Assembly: GCF_023631325.1 (NCBI RefSeq)
Contig: NZ_JALQDG010000049.1
Span: 124,340-188,339 of the forward strand
DNA from: Caballeronia sp. INDeC2
GTDB lineage: Bacteria > Pseudomonadota > Gammaproteobacteria > Burkholderiales > Burkholderiaceae
DNA length: 64,000 bases
Direction: 5' to 3'
Made by a program: the position numbers and the translations under genes. Under the pieces are notes generated by a model. The model saw nothing but the letters and a program-made list of their open reading frames with translations. It was not told where the DNA came from and ran no database searches. The stretch's first letter is position 1. Every line of letters begins with the position of its first letter. This document shows positions 53,754 through 62,821 of the stretch, in pieces.

Positions 53754-54809
53754 GTGAAGTTGGCGAAGAAAGAACGAGAAGAACTGCTGTCGCTGATCGA
53801 GCGGAAGACCGCGACTCAGCGGGATGTGATGCGGGCACGCATCGCGCTGTGGGCGCACGCAGGACATCCGAATACGGTGATTGCTCGAGAACTGCGCGTA
53901 TCGGTGCAGACGGTCTGCGCGTGGCGCAAGCGCATCGCACAGCACGGTGCGCAAGGCCTGCGCGAGGGTGAGCGTAGCGGTCGTCCGCCACGCATCACGC
54001 AAGAAACGCGACTGCAGTTGATTGCGTTGGCATGTGAAGCACACGAACCCGAGGGACGGGTGACGCCGACACTGGACGAGATAGTGGCGCGCGCGATCGA
54101 GCGTGGCATTGTCGAACAGATCAGCCGCAGCCATGTGCAGCGCATTCTGCAGGCTGGCGACGTTCGACCGCACCGTGTCCAGCAATGGCTACACAGTCCC
54201 GACCCGGCCTTTCGCGAGAAGGTCAATGTGATTTGCAAGCTGTACCGCAAGGCGCCCAAATATGCGGTGGTGCTCAGCATCGACGAAAAGACGGGCATTC
54301 AAGCCATCGAGCGCAAGCACCCGGGGCGCGCGCCGCCACCGGGACGACTGCGTCGTCGGGAGTTTGAATATATCCGGCATGGCACTCAGGCGCTGATTGC
54401 CGCGCTCGATGTGCATACCGGTCAGGTACTGGCAGACTGCCGCGAGCGGCGCACCCAGGACGACCTGGTCGCCTTCATGGAGCGCGTGGCGGCCGCGCAC
54501 CCGGGCAAACAGGTGCACGTGATTTGGGACAACCTCAATACGCATCGCGCTCAGGTCGTCTGGCAGGCGTTCAACGAGCGGCATGATGAGCGGTTTCACT
54601 TCCACTTCACCCCGCTGCACGCGAGCTGGGTCAATCAGATCGAACTGTGGTTTGCCCGCTATACGCGTCGGGTGCTACGCCATGCCAGTCACACCAGCAC
54701 GGCGCACCTGCGCGAGCGCACCGAGCAGTTTACGCACGAGCATAATCAGGCAGCACGCCCCTTCAAATGGACTTTCCGGGGCTATCCGTTGCAAACGGGC
54801 ACATCGTAA
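53754..54809 (+). CDS. IS630-family transposase
   Basis: A 351-residue IS630/Tc1-mariner-like transposase. It has an N-terminal HTH region (TVIARELRVSVQTVCAWRKRI, about 45-66) and the DDE domain with catalytic Asp in SIDEKTGIQA, Asp in VIWDNLNTHRA and Glu in WVNQIELWF. The GTG at 53754 gives the usual start (MKLAKKEREELL); an upstream open frame exists but is unlikely to be translated. The gene is intact. It is inserted beside the promoter of the sugar-acid operon. Confidence 0.88.
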   Translation: MKLAKKEREELLSLIERKTATQRDVMRARIALWAHAGHPNTVIARELRVSVQTVCAWRKRIAQHGAQGLREGERSGRPPRITQETRLQLIALACEAHEPEGRVTPTLDEIVARAIERGIVEQISRSHVQRILQAGDVRPHRVQQWLHSPDPAFREKVNVICKLYRKAPKYAVVLSIDEKTGIQAIERKHPGRAPPPGRLRRREFEYIRHGTQALIAALDVHTGQVLADCRERRTQDDLVAFMERVAAAHPGKQVHVIWDNLNTHRAQVVWQAFNERHDERFHFHFTPLHASWVNQIELWFARYTRRVLRHASHTSTAHLRERTEQFTHEHNQAARPFKWTFRGYPLQTGTS

Positions 54810-54822
54810 TCGAGAGACAGAC

Positions 54823-55122
54823 ATGTCAGCCATACCCACCAAACATTACGCGACTGAGCTTCAGCGCCAACTGCGCAGCTTGCTCGGCCATGAGCAGATC
54901 GTCACACAAACCTACGGGCGGCACCTGCTGATCAAACGTCTCGATGATGAGGAACCGACGGTTGTGGCGCGCCTTACCGAGCTCGCCCGCAATCGTTATA
55001 GTGCCGCCTTTCGCAGCCACACCGGCCGATGGGAACCGCTGCCGGGAACAGGCTCACTCGACGAGATGGCCGAGGTCGTCGTCACGCTCCTACAGCCTTA
55101 TTTGCGGCCCGATAATTATTAA
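54823..55122 (+). CDS. IS630-associated 99-residue protein of unknown function
   Basis: Starts 13 bp after the transposase stop with a GAGAG site upstream. The sequence is well-formed coding: SAIPTKHYATELQRQLRSLL, YGRHLLIKRL, TVVARLTELARNRYSAAFRSHTGRWEPLPGTG and DEMAEVVVTLLQPYL. No domain is recognised. Its close coupling to the transposase suggests a passenger or accessory protein of the same element rather than a chromosomal gene. Confidence 0.6.
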   Translation: MSAIPTKHYATELQRQLRSLLGHEQIVTQTYGRHLLIKRLDDEEPTVVARLTELARNRYSAAFRSHTGRWEPLPGTGSLDEMAEVVVTLLQPYLRPDNY

Positions 55123-55351
55123 AGCAACTTACGGGATGTTGTACTAGGTCGGCCTGCTGATTTGCGATGCGAACCCGCACTGTTTCGATCCAGTGGGCAG
55201 AGGTTTTTCTGCGGCAAATCATGATGTACTCGCAGGCTCGCATCTATCGCTGAGCGATGTTGGCCTTTTACAGGGTCCGTACGTTCCGCCAAAGGGTTGC
55301 TGCATAGAGCAACGCCGCCGCGGATCGTACGTAGGGGCGACGTCGGTCACG

Positions 55352-56227
55352 TTATTGCTTGTCGAGCGCCTTCTCGACAGCATCCAGTTCGTCGAGCATC
55401 CAGGCCTGATAAGTTTTGCCGGCTGGCGCTGTTTCTGTAACGCCAACGACTGGCACCCCGGCCTCGATGGCGAGGTCCCGCATGCGTTTCGCTGCGCCAC
55501 CACTCGCCTGACTGTTATAGATCAGGAGCTTCACGCGGTGGTTCTTGAGATCGTCCTCGAAAGCGGCCGTATCGGACGCTGTCGGTTCCGTGTCGTTCAT
55601 CACGGCAAGTTGAAAACGATCGTTGCGCATAACGAGACCCAGCGCCTGCGCCATATAACCGAAGACGGGTTCGGTGGCGGTAACAGGCGTACCCGCATAC
55701 CTTGCCTTGATGGACTGAATGCGCTGATTGACGGGCGCCAAGGCCGCAAGGAAAGTATCAAGGTTTTTCGTATAGTCAGCCGCGTGAGAGGGGTCGCGCC
55801 TCTTTAGCGACGACGCCAGTTGCTTGGCGTACGTGGGTATGGCGCTCGGATCGTACCAAAGATGGGGGTTGTCCCCGCTTCGCTTTTGCAACAGTTGCCC
55901 GACCACTAATGTCTGCCGGTTGGCCGCTTTCGATGCTGACAGGAGTTTGTCCATCCATGGATCGTAATCCGCGCCGTTATAAACGACTATTTTAGCGTTG
56001 GCGAGCGAGCGACCCACGCTCGGACTCGCCTCGAAAAGATGAGGATCCTGATCGGGGTTGCTTAGGATGCTGACCACCTCAACGTGTGATCCACCGATCT
56101 GGCGCGCGACGTCGCCGTAAAAATTTTCGGCCGCGACGATCTTGATTGGCGACGCTGCCGCTGCATGGAACGACAGACACGCTGCGGCTGCGGCAATGGC
56201 ATTTGAGATGCACTTCATTGGCTTCAC
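55352..56227 (-). CDS. znuA: Zinc ABC transporter substrate-binding protein (ZnuA-like), orphan
   Basis: A 291-residue cluster A-I metal-binding protein with signal peptide (about residues 1-25, SFHAAAA). Ligand candidates are His63 (DPHLFEASPS), His122 (NPHLWYDPS) and a Glu in TATEPVFGYMAQALGL in the position often held by His. There is no His-rich loop. No permease or ATPase gene is adjacent. By position next to zur and zinc genes, zinc is the likely ion; manganese is an alternative because the third ligand is Glu. Confidence 0.85.
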   Translation of the reverse strand: MKPMKCISNAIAAAAACLSFHAAAASPIKIVAAENFYGDVARQIGGSHVEVVSILSNPDQDPHLFEASPSVGRSLANAKIVVYNGADYDPWMDKLLSASKAANRQTLVVGQLLQKRSGDNPHLWYDPSAIPTYAKQLASSLKRRDPSHAADYTKNLDTFLAALAPVNQRIQSIKARYAGTPVTATEPVFGYMAQALGLVMRNDRFQLAVMNDTEPTASDTAAFEDDLKNHRVKLLIYNSQASGGAAKRMRDLAIEAGVPVVGVTETAPAGKTYQAWMLDELDAVEKALDKQ

Positions 56228-56511
56228 TATGGCCCTCCAAGGCTAAGTTGAGGATATACATAGTCGCTTGGGCGACTTTGTTTGCTTCGTCGGTGAACCA
56301 CCACGCCGTGACGCGACGTCGACGGGTGCGGCGTCGCTCTTCAATTCCGCGAACAGGTCAGGCGTGCCACGCGGCGGACGAGGCGATCGAGCACGAGCCG
56401 CTCAAAGCGAGTGGGTGTTGAACGTCGTCGGATCGTGTGCACGTCGCAAATGTTTGCGGCGATAGCAAACCTGGTATTCATGATTTCGCGGATCACCGCC
56501 CGCAAGCACTT

Positions 56512-56949
56512 TCACTTCTTTGCACTCCATGAGCGGCAGCCTCTGCAGATGCCATTCACCTCGGTGTGCTCGCCGGTCACGTCATAGCCGGCCCCGTTCG
56601 CGGCTGCGCTGAGGGCACGCTCCAACTCCAAATTCTCCAGCGCCTCCACGGCGCCGCAGTGCGTGCAGATGAGGAAGACGGTGTGCGTAGATCCGGTGAT
56701 ACAAGGGGGCGGCACGACGAAGGTGTTGGTGGCCGAAAGGCGCTTGACCATGCCTATCTCCATCAGGTACTCGAGTGTGCGATAGACCGGCGGCGGTGAA
56801 GGCCGGCGACCGATGCTGGGCAGATCGTTGATCAATTCATAGGCCGATGCGTGTCCTCCGCGATTGCGCAACAGCCCAGGGACCTGCCGCCGCAACGCCG
56901 TCACGCGTTGGCCGTGCCTGATCGAGCGCACCTTGAGTTCCTCGAACAC
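56512..56949 (-). CDS. zur: Fur-family regulator, Zur type
   Basis: A 145-residue Fur-family protein. The winged helix contains YELINDLPSIGRRPSPPPVYRTLEYLMEIGMV, and the structural Zn site is formed by two CxxC pairs, Cys95/Cys98 (ICTHCGAVE) and Cys135/Cys138 (CRGC). The regulatory site HTVFLICTHC is typical of Zur rather than Fur. It is divergent from the TonB receptor gene, with two Zur-box-like palindromes between. In Zn excess it would repress the surrounding uptake genes. Confidence 0.88.
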   Translation of the reverse strand: MFEELKVRSIRHGQRVTALRRQVPGLLRNRGGHASAYELINDLPSIGRRPSPPPVYRTLEYLMEIGMVKRLSATNTFVVPPPCITGSTHTVFLICTHCGAVEALENLELERALSAAANGAGYDVTGEHTEVNGICRGCRSWSAKK

Positions 56950-57003
56950 TCCATCACGTCGATCACCGATGGTCCTCTACCAATGTATGTTTACCGTGCT
57001 TAA

Positions 57004-57021
57004 GCAATGATATAACATTGC
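57004..57021. promoter_or_regulatory. Zur box 1
   Basis: GCAATGATATAACATTGC, an 18-bp near-perfect palindrome with the AT-rich centre and GnAATG/CATTnC arms of Zur boxes (arms GCAATG and CATTGC are exact complements). It lies 55 bp before zur. Confidence 0.7.
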
Positions 57022-57075
57022 GTTGGCGAACAGGTACATTCTGTCGTGAATCCGAGCTGGCGGCGTCCGCATTAT

Positions 57076-57093
57076 GCAACGATATATTGTTGC
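57076..57093. promoter_or_regulatory. Zur box 2
   Basis: GCAACGATATATTGTTGC, an 18-bp palindrome with one mismatched pair, of the same design as box 1. It lies about 48 bp upstream of the TonB receptor ATG and 72 bp from box 1. Confidence 0.65.
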
Positions 57094-57140
57094 GTGTGTC
57101 TCGCGGTGGGCATCAGTAAAAAAATATTCGAACAAAGACC

Positions 57141-59231
57141 GTGAAAAAAGACCTGACACGCTTCCCCAGACGAGCCCTGCGGCTGTCGCCGCTTTCATTG
57201 GCCTGGATTGCGCTCGTGGCGCAGGCGCAGCAACAAGATGCGACTGCGGGTTCGACTGCTGTGCCTGGCGGAGCGCTCGCGCCCGTTTTCGTGACGGCCA
57301 ATCCGCTGGGTGACGCCGATCTGATCGCACCCGCCACGGCGCTGTACGGCGACGAGTTGACGCGCAGACAAACGAACTCGCTGGGCGAGACGCTCAATGG
57401 CCTGCCCGGCGTATCCACGACGACCTATGGACCGATGGTCGGTCGGCCGATCATCCGCGGCATGGACGGCGATCGCATCCGCCTTCTGCAGAACGGCGTG
57501 GCGGCATGGGACGCCTCGTCGCTCTCGTATGACCACGCCGTGCCGCAGGAACCGCTGACCATCGAGCGCGTCGAGATCGTGCGCGGGCCGGCGGCGCTGC
57601 TGTATGGCGGCAACGCCATTGGCGGGGTGGTCAATACGATCGACAACCGTATTCCGCGCGAGCCCATCAAGGGCGTGGACGGCGCGGTCGACGCGAGCTA
57701 TGGCGGCGCAAACAACGCGCGTGCCGGCGAAGCCATGGTGGAAGGCGGCAACGGGCAATTCGCCTTTCACGTCGATGCCTTCGACCGGGAGACTAGCAAG
57801 GAGCGCATTCCCGGCTTTGCGCATTCGGACCGCCAGCGCGCGCTCGACGGACCGGACGCCGACGAGGCCTACGGCAGCATCCCGAACAGCGACGGCCGCT
57901 GGCACGGCGGTGCGGTCGGCGGCGCCTACACCTGGGCCGATGGCTATACGGGCCTGTCGTACAACGGCTACGAAGCGAACTACGGTTCGGTCGCGGAGGA
58001 CGATGTGCGACTGCGCATGCATCAGGATCACGTCGCGCTCGCGTCTGAAGTGCGCAATCTGCAAGGCCCGTTCTCGCAGCTGAAGTTTGACTTCGGTTAT
58101 ACGGACTACGAGCATCGGGAAATCGACAACGGCGAGACGAGCACGACCTTCCGCAACCACGGGTATGAAGCGCGTCTCGAAGCGCGGCATCGCAAGATCG
58201 GTCCGTTCGAAGGCGCAATCGGCGTCCAGATCAGTCAGAACACGTTCTCTGCGCTGGGCGATGAGGCGCTCGTGCCGACCACGCAGACGACCAACGTCGC
58301 GCTGTTCGGGCTGGAGGAGTGGAATGTCACCGATGCGCTCAAGCTGAGCGCGGGTGCACGCTATGAACACGTGAAGCAGGATCCCACGGCAGCCGGCAAC
58401 GACAAGTTCGCAAGCGCGGCCGATCGCGACTTCAACGCGGTCAGCGCCTCGCTCGGGGCGCTGTACAAGCTGGCGCCTGCGTGGTCGGTGGCGGGCAACA
58501 TCGCTTATACGGAGCGCGCGCCCGCGCTCTACGAACTGTTCGCCAACGGACCGCACGACGCGACCGGTCAATACCTGATTGGCAATCCGGATGCGCAGAA
58601 GGAGAAGGCCGTGTCGGCCGACCTGTCGCTGCGTTTCGCAAGCGGGCCGAACAAGGGGAGCATCGGCGCGTTCTACAGCCGCTTTCGAAACTACCTGACC
58701 GAGTACAACACTGGCCGCCTGGTCAACGACGATGACGAAGTCGTGCCTCCCGGCACCAACGATGCCCTGAATGAAGCGGTCTATCGCGGCGTGCGCGCGG
58801 AGTTCTACGGCATCGAGCTCGATGGCAAGTGGCGCGTGTACGAGCACGGCGCGCACAAGATCGACGTATCGCTGGTCGGCGACTACACGCATGCGCGCGA
58901 CATGGACACGGGCCAGCCGCTGCCGCGCATCTCGCCGCTGCGTGCGACGCTCGCCGTCGACTACGGCTATGGGCCCTTCGGCGCGCGTGCGGAAATGGAG
59001 CATGCGTGGGCCCAGCATCGCGTGCCCCAAGACGATCTGCCGACCGCCAGCTATACGAGGCTCGGCCTGATGCTCACCTACAAGTTCCACGTCGGCACGA
59101 CCCACTGGCTCGCCTACGTGCGCGGCGACAACCTGACGAACCAGGACATCCGCTATGCGAGTTCGGTCGTGCGCGATATCGCACCCGAGGGCGGCCGCAG
59201 CGTGATGGTCGGCTTGCGCACGACCTTCTAG
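57141..59231 (+). CDS. TonB-dependent outer-membrane receptor (ZnuD-like)
   Basis: A 696-residue receptor with a signal peptide (ending ALVAQAQ), plug domain (about 50-170: GETLNGLPGVSTTTYGPMVGRPIIRGMDGDRIRLLQNG, VEIVRGPAALLYGGNAIGGVVN) and a 22-strand barrel ending SVMVGLRTTF. The architecture and the Zur setting match ZnuD-type zinc receptors, but the long His-rich loops of neisserial ZnuD are not evident. It starts 3' of two Zur boxes and precedes two COG0523 genes. Uptake of zinc, or of a zinc-metallophore, is the probable role. Confidence 0.9.
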   Translation: MKKDLTRFPRRALRLSPLSLAWIALVAQAQQQDATAGSTAVPGGALAPVFVTANPLGDADLIAPATALYGDELTRRQTNSLGETLNGLPGVSTTTYGPMVGRPIIRGMDGDRIRLLQNGVAAWDASSLSYDHAVPQEPLTIERVEIVRGPAALLYGGNAIGGVVNTIDNRIPREPIKGVDGAVDASYGGANNARAGEAMVEGGNGQFAFHVDAFDRETSKERIPGFAHSDRQRALDGPDADEAYGSIPNSDGRWHGGAVGGAYTWADGYTGLSYNGYEANYGSVAEDDVRLRMHQDHVALASEVRNLQGPFSQLKFDFGYTDYEHREIDNGETSTTFRNHGYEARLEARHRKIGPFEGAIGVQISQNTFSALGDEALVPTTQTTNVALFGLEEWNVTDALKLSAGARYEHVKQDPTAAGNDKFASAADRDFNAVSASLGALYKLAPAWSVAGNIAYTERAPALYELFANGPHDATGQYLIGNPDAQKEKAVSADLSLRFASGPNKGSIGAFYSRFRNYLTEYNTGRLVNDDDEVVPPGTNDALNEAVYRGVRAEFYGIELDGKWRVYEHGAHKIDVSLVGDYTHARDMDTGQPLPRISPLRATLAVDYGYGPFGARAEMEHAWAQHRVPQDDLPTASYTRLGLMLTYKFHVGTTHWLAYVRGDNLTNQDIRYASSVVRDIAPEGGRSVMVGLRTTF

Positions 59232-59292
59232 CGTGAGGCAATGGCGCGTGCATCGTCCGGCGCACGCGAGGTCTGACAGCAAGGAGCAACTT

Positions 59293-60513
59293 ATGGACTC
59301 ACGACTGCCGGTCACCGTTCTCTCCGGCTTCCTCGGCGCGGGCAAGACCACGCTGCTCAATCACATTCTCAATAATCGCGAAGGGCGGCGTGTCGCGGTG
59401 ATCGTCAACGACATGAGCGAGGTCAACATCGACGCGGCGCTCGTGCGCGACGGTGGCGCGCAGCTCTCCCGTACCGACGAAAAGCTCGTCGAAATGAGCA
59501 ATGGCTGTATCTGTTGCACGCTGCGCGAGGACCTGCTGCTCGAAGTGAACCGGCTCGCGCAGGCAGGACGCTTCGACCAGCTCGTGATCGAATTGACGGG
59601 CATCTCCGAGCCGCTGCCAGTGGCCGAGACTTTTACCTTCGCCGATGAGGGCGGCAAGAGCCTTTCAGACGTTGCGCGTCTCGATACGATGGTAACGGTC
59701 GTTGACGCCTTCAATTTTCTGCGCGACTACAGCTCACAGGAAAGCCTGCAGTCGCGCGGCGAATCGCTCGGGGACGGAGACCATCGCACGGTCGTCGATC
59801 TGCTGATCGAGCAGGTCGAGTTCTGCGATGTCATCGTGCTCAACAAGATCGACCTCGTCGACGACACAGCAGGCAAGCGCCTGATGGCGATTCTGCGCGG
59901 CCTCAATTCGCGCGCTCGCATCGAAGTGTCGGAGTTCGGACGCGTGCCGCTCGACCGCGTGCTGGACACCAAGCTGTTCGACTTCGAGGCAGCGGCGCAA
60001 GCGCCCGGATGGCTCAGGGAGATGCGTGGAGAGCACAGGCCGGAAACGGAGGAATACGGCATCGGCAGCTTCGCGTGGCGCGCGCGGCGTCCGATGCATC
60101 CGCAGCGCTTCTGGGATCTGATCAACGGCGAATGGCCCGGCGTGGTGCGCTCGAAAGGCTTCTTCTGGCTCGCGAGCCGGCCGACTCACGCGGGATCGTG
60201 GTCGCAGGCCGGCGCGGTGTGCCGTCACGGCGCGGCCGGCCTGTGGTGGGCGGCGGTGCCGAAGGAGCATTGGCCGACGGATCCCGAGTCGCTCCAGTTC
60301 ATCGAGCGCGAATGGGATCCGAAGGTCGGGGACGCGCGTCAGGAAATCGTCTTGATCGGCATCGACATGGACGAGGCCGATTTGCGGCTGCGTCTGAACG
60401 CGTGCCTTCTGACAGATACGGAGATGGCCGAAGGTCCCGCTGGCTGGCGCAATTTCGCTGACCCATTTCCGGCTTGGGGCGATACCGTGCCCGCGGAACG
60501 GGAAGAGGTGTGA
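59293..60513 (+). CDS. zigA: COG0523 zinc-metallochaperone GTPase, ZigA-like
   Basis: A 406-residue GTPase with Walker A GFLGAGKT (12-19), the metal-binding CxCC motif (GCICC, Cys72, 74, 75), Switch DMSEVNID, NKxD as NKIDLVDD and the CobW C-terminal domain. AAGGAG (59281-59286) precedes ATG 59293; a frame opening at 59233 is rejected. The long C-terminal part, SKGFFWLASRPTHAGSWSQAG, is shared with ZigA-type proteins. These hydrolyse GTP and deliver zinc to client enzymes when zinc is scarce. It follows the receptor by 61 bp. Confidence 0.9.
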   Translation: MDSRLPVTVLSGFLGAGKTTLLNHILNNREGRRVAVIVNDMSEVNIDAALVRDGGAQLSRTDEKLVEMSNGCICCTLREDLLLEVNRLAQAGRFDQLVIELTGISEPLPVAETFTFADEGGKSLSDVARLDTMVTVVDAFNFLRDYSSQESLQSRGESLGDGDHRTVVDLLIEQVEFCDVIVLNKIDLVDDTAGKRLMAILRGLNSRARIEVSEFGRVPLDRVLDTKLFDFEAAAQAPGWLREMRGEHRPETEEYGIGSFAWRARRPMHPQRFWDLINGEWPGVVRSKGFFWLASRPTHAGSWSQAGAVCRHGAAGLWWAAVPKEHWPTDPESLQFIEREWDPKVGDARQEIVLIGIDMDEADLRLRLNACLLTDTEMAEGPAGWRNFADPFPAWGDTVPAEREEV

Positions 60514-60604
60514 GTTGCACGGCGCGGCTGCCGATGTCCAGCCGGAAGGCGGATCGCGCACGATGGCTGACCTTGCGAAGGTTGACTCTTGATACGGAGG
60601 TAAG

Positions 60605-61735
60605 ATGGACCGGATTCCTGTGACCTTGCTGACAGGCTTTCTCGGCAGCGGCAAGACGACTGTATTGAACCGGCTCGTGCAGCAGTCGGAAATGGTGGAT
60701 ACGCTGGTGCTGATCAACGAATTTGGCGAGGTAGGACTCGACCATCTGCTCGTCACGCATAGTCGCGAGGACATCATCATGGAGATGAGCAGCGGCTGCC
60801 TTTGCTGCACGATCCGAGGCGACCTGGTGCGCACCCTCAAGGAGATCCTGGATGCGGTCGAAAAGCACGAACAGCGGCGCTTCGGCCGGGTCGTGATCGA
60901 AACAACCGGACTGGCCGATCCGGTTCCCATCGTTCATACGCTCGCCTCACATGCGGAGCTGAAGGATCGGTACCGATTCGACGGCGTGGTGACCACTATC
61001 GACGCCCGCAACGGCGAGGCCACGTTCGACGCTCATATCGAAGCGGTCAAGCAGGCGGCGATGGCCGACAAGCTGCTCGTCACAAAGACGGATCTCGTGC
61101 CGCCGGATGTCTTGATGCGCCTCAGCGGGAGATTAGGCGCAATCAACCCGGCAGCGGAGGTGATACACGTCAGTCACGGAGAGTTGGCAGCGCACCGCAT
61201 GCTCGATCTCGGACTTTTCACCACGGATGGCAAGATCTCAGACGTGCAACGCTGGCTCGCTGAAGAACGCTATCGCGATAGCGATAGCGAGCACGATCAC
61301 CATGCTCACGACGAGCATGGACATGAAGAACATCCCTCGCACGATCACGGTGATCAGCAGCACCGCCATAACCGCCGCCAGAACGATGTCAATCGGCATG
61401 ACGATCAGATACGCGCGTTCTGTTTTACGGTAGACGAGCCAATCCCGCAAGCGGTGCTCACGGAATGGCTCGATATACTTCTGTCGTTGATGGGGCCTTC
61501 GATGCTGCGCATCAAGGGCATATTGAACGTCGAGGGCGTGGAGCAGCCGGTCGTCATTCACGGCGTTCAGCATGTTTTTCACCCGCCGGTGATGCTTGAT
61601 GGGTGGCCTTCCGACGATCGGCGTTCGAAGCTTGTCTTCATCACTCGCTCGATCGGGCGCGAGACCATTGTGCAGAGTTTTCAGATCTTCAGGGAGGCGG
61701 GTGGAATTCGCAGTCAGCGGGACCATTCCGCATAA
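60605..61735 (+). CDS. COG0523 GTPase, second copy, with His-rich insert
   Basis: A 376-residue COG0523 member with Walker A GFLGSGKT (11-18), CxCC as GCLCC (Cys65, 67, 68), NEFGEVGLD switch and GTP-base motif VTKTDL. Between the G domain and C-terminal domain is a His/Asp-rich stretch of about 40 residues (about 228-268; EHDHHAHDEHGHEE and HDHGDQQHRH), a likely zinc reservoir. It is clearly distinct from the neighbouring ZigA-like copy. An AAGG-type site (GGAGG at 60596) precedes the ATG. Confidence 0.9.
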   Translation: MDRIPVTLLTGFLGSGKTTVLNRLVQQSEMVDTLVLINEFGEVGLDHLLVTHSREDIIMEMSSGCLCCTIRGDLVRTLKEILDAVEKHEQRRFGRVVIETTGLADPVPIVHTLASHAELKDRYRFDGVVTTIDARNGEATFDAHIEAVKQAAMADKLLVTKTDLVPPDVLMRLSGRLGAINPAAEVIHVSHGELAAHRMLDLGLFTTDGKISDVQRWLAEERYRDSDSEHDHHAHDEHGHEEHPSHDHGDQQHRHNRRQNDVNRHDDQIRAFCFTVDEPIPQAVLTEWLDILLSLMGPSMLRIKGILNVEGVEQPVVIHGVQHVFHPPVMLDGWPSDDRRSKLVFITRSIGRETIVQSFQIFREAGGIRSQRDHSA

Positions 61736-62006
61736 TTCCTCTGACGTCAAGGCGGCGAGAAGTTGGTCGCGCAGATCGCGCAACGACGTACTTGTCGCGT
61801 CACGAGTGCCGACGCATCCAAGACACTGCAGGTCTAGGCGATCGACATGTGCGACGTTCGAGGAGCGGCCGGCGATGGTGCGCGAACATGGCGTGACGCA
61901 TTGCACCGGTCCCATACTGCTGGAAACCCCTGGCTCAAAGTCTGAATACTTGCCGGGAGCGGCGTGTACATTGCTAACAGTTGATATTGAACAATGGAGG
62001 TGAAAA

Positions 62007-62267
62007 TTGAAGCTCAAACGACTGGCGGTAGGTACGGTAATCATTGTTTCAGCCGGGGTTTCTTCGGTGTTTGCAGACACGCCAGGCCCCGACTGGATGT
62101 CCAAAGAGGAGGCTCTGCAGAAACTTTCGGCCCAAGGCTATGCAAACGCCTACCTGAAGGCTGATGATGGCCATTGGGAGGGCGAAGCGACCAAAGGCGG
62201 CAGAATCTACGAGTTGCATGTCGATCCTCGCACTGGCATGGTCACCAAAAGCGAACCCAAACACTAA
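62007..62267 (+). CDS. Small periplasmic PepSY-domain protein
   Basis: An 86-residue exported protein. The start is TTG 62007, supported by GGAGGT six bases upstream. The signal peptide (KLKRLAVGTVIIVSAGVSSVFA) is cleaved before DTPGPDW. The mature part MSKEEALQKLSAQGYANAYLKADDGHWEGEATKGGRIYELHVDPRTGMVTKSE is a single PepSY-like domain. Such proteins often sit near metal or envelope-stress genes; its role is unknown. Confidence 0.7.
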   Translation: MKLKRLAVGTVIIVSAGVSSVFADTPGPDWMSKEEALQKLSAQGYANAYLKADDGHWEGEATKGGRIYELHVDPRTGMVTKSEPKH

Positions 62268-62821
62268 AAAGTGCAATCCAGGAGGCGCCGATCTGACATT
62301 CCGACGTCCGGCCCCTTCTGCCGCGCGCGCCGCGGACGAGTTGGCGCGTTCAATTCGCGCAGACGCTGGCTCAGCTCCGAGAGTTCGACTGCAGCGTTGT
62401 CCGATAGCACTTCCGATGTCGAGGCGAGGCATTCGCTGCCGGAAGCGGCGTCGATGGTCGGTTTGTATCTTCGCGGTGTAGCGGGCGGACTTTTCGCTAC
62501 CTCGCGCGATCGGAAGGCAATCAGCAATGCACTTTCCTGCGCATTCGGCGGCATTGCTTGCCGCTCTAATTCGCGCAGGGCAGGGCAGGGCAGGGCGTCA
62601 AGTTGCTCGCCGCAGACACGAATAGTCCATTCCGACTAGCAGAAGGATCATCGTGAGTCTGGCACAAGCGAGCGCGAGAAGGCGACATGCGCAGTTCCTC
62701 GGGCCGTATGTTTGAGGTGTCACAGCCGTTCGTCGCATGCGCTCGGTACAGCGAATGGTAGTCGCCTGCTCTGCGAAGGGCTAGCTGTGCCGCCAGCAGG
62801 CCGATGAGAACTCGCATGCAA
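62268..62821. other. Intergenic, no supported gene
   Basis: Open frames occur on both strands, including a 96-codon minus-strand frame (62264-62554) with some protein-like composition (AAVELSELSQRLRELNAP), but none has a family match or a good start. It contains the short tandem repeat (CAGGG)x4 at 62576-62595. Confidence 0.4.
62576..62595. repeat. (CAGGG)4 short tandem repeat
   Basis: Four head-to-tail copies of CAGGG in a non-coding stretch, a possible slippage site. Confidence 0.6.

Noticed and set aside
56228..56511. Znu permease or ATPase gene next to znuA
   Set aside because: The interval has no frame with Walker or permease features; znuA is alone.
61268..61283. Perfect 16-bp palindrome as an operator
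   Set aside because: It lies inside a coding region encoding the Asp/Ser/His-rich insert and more likely arises from repeated codons.
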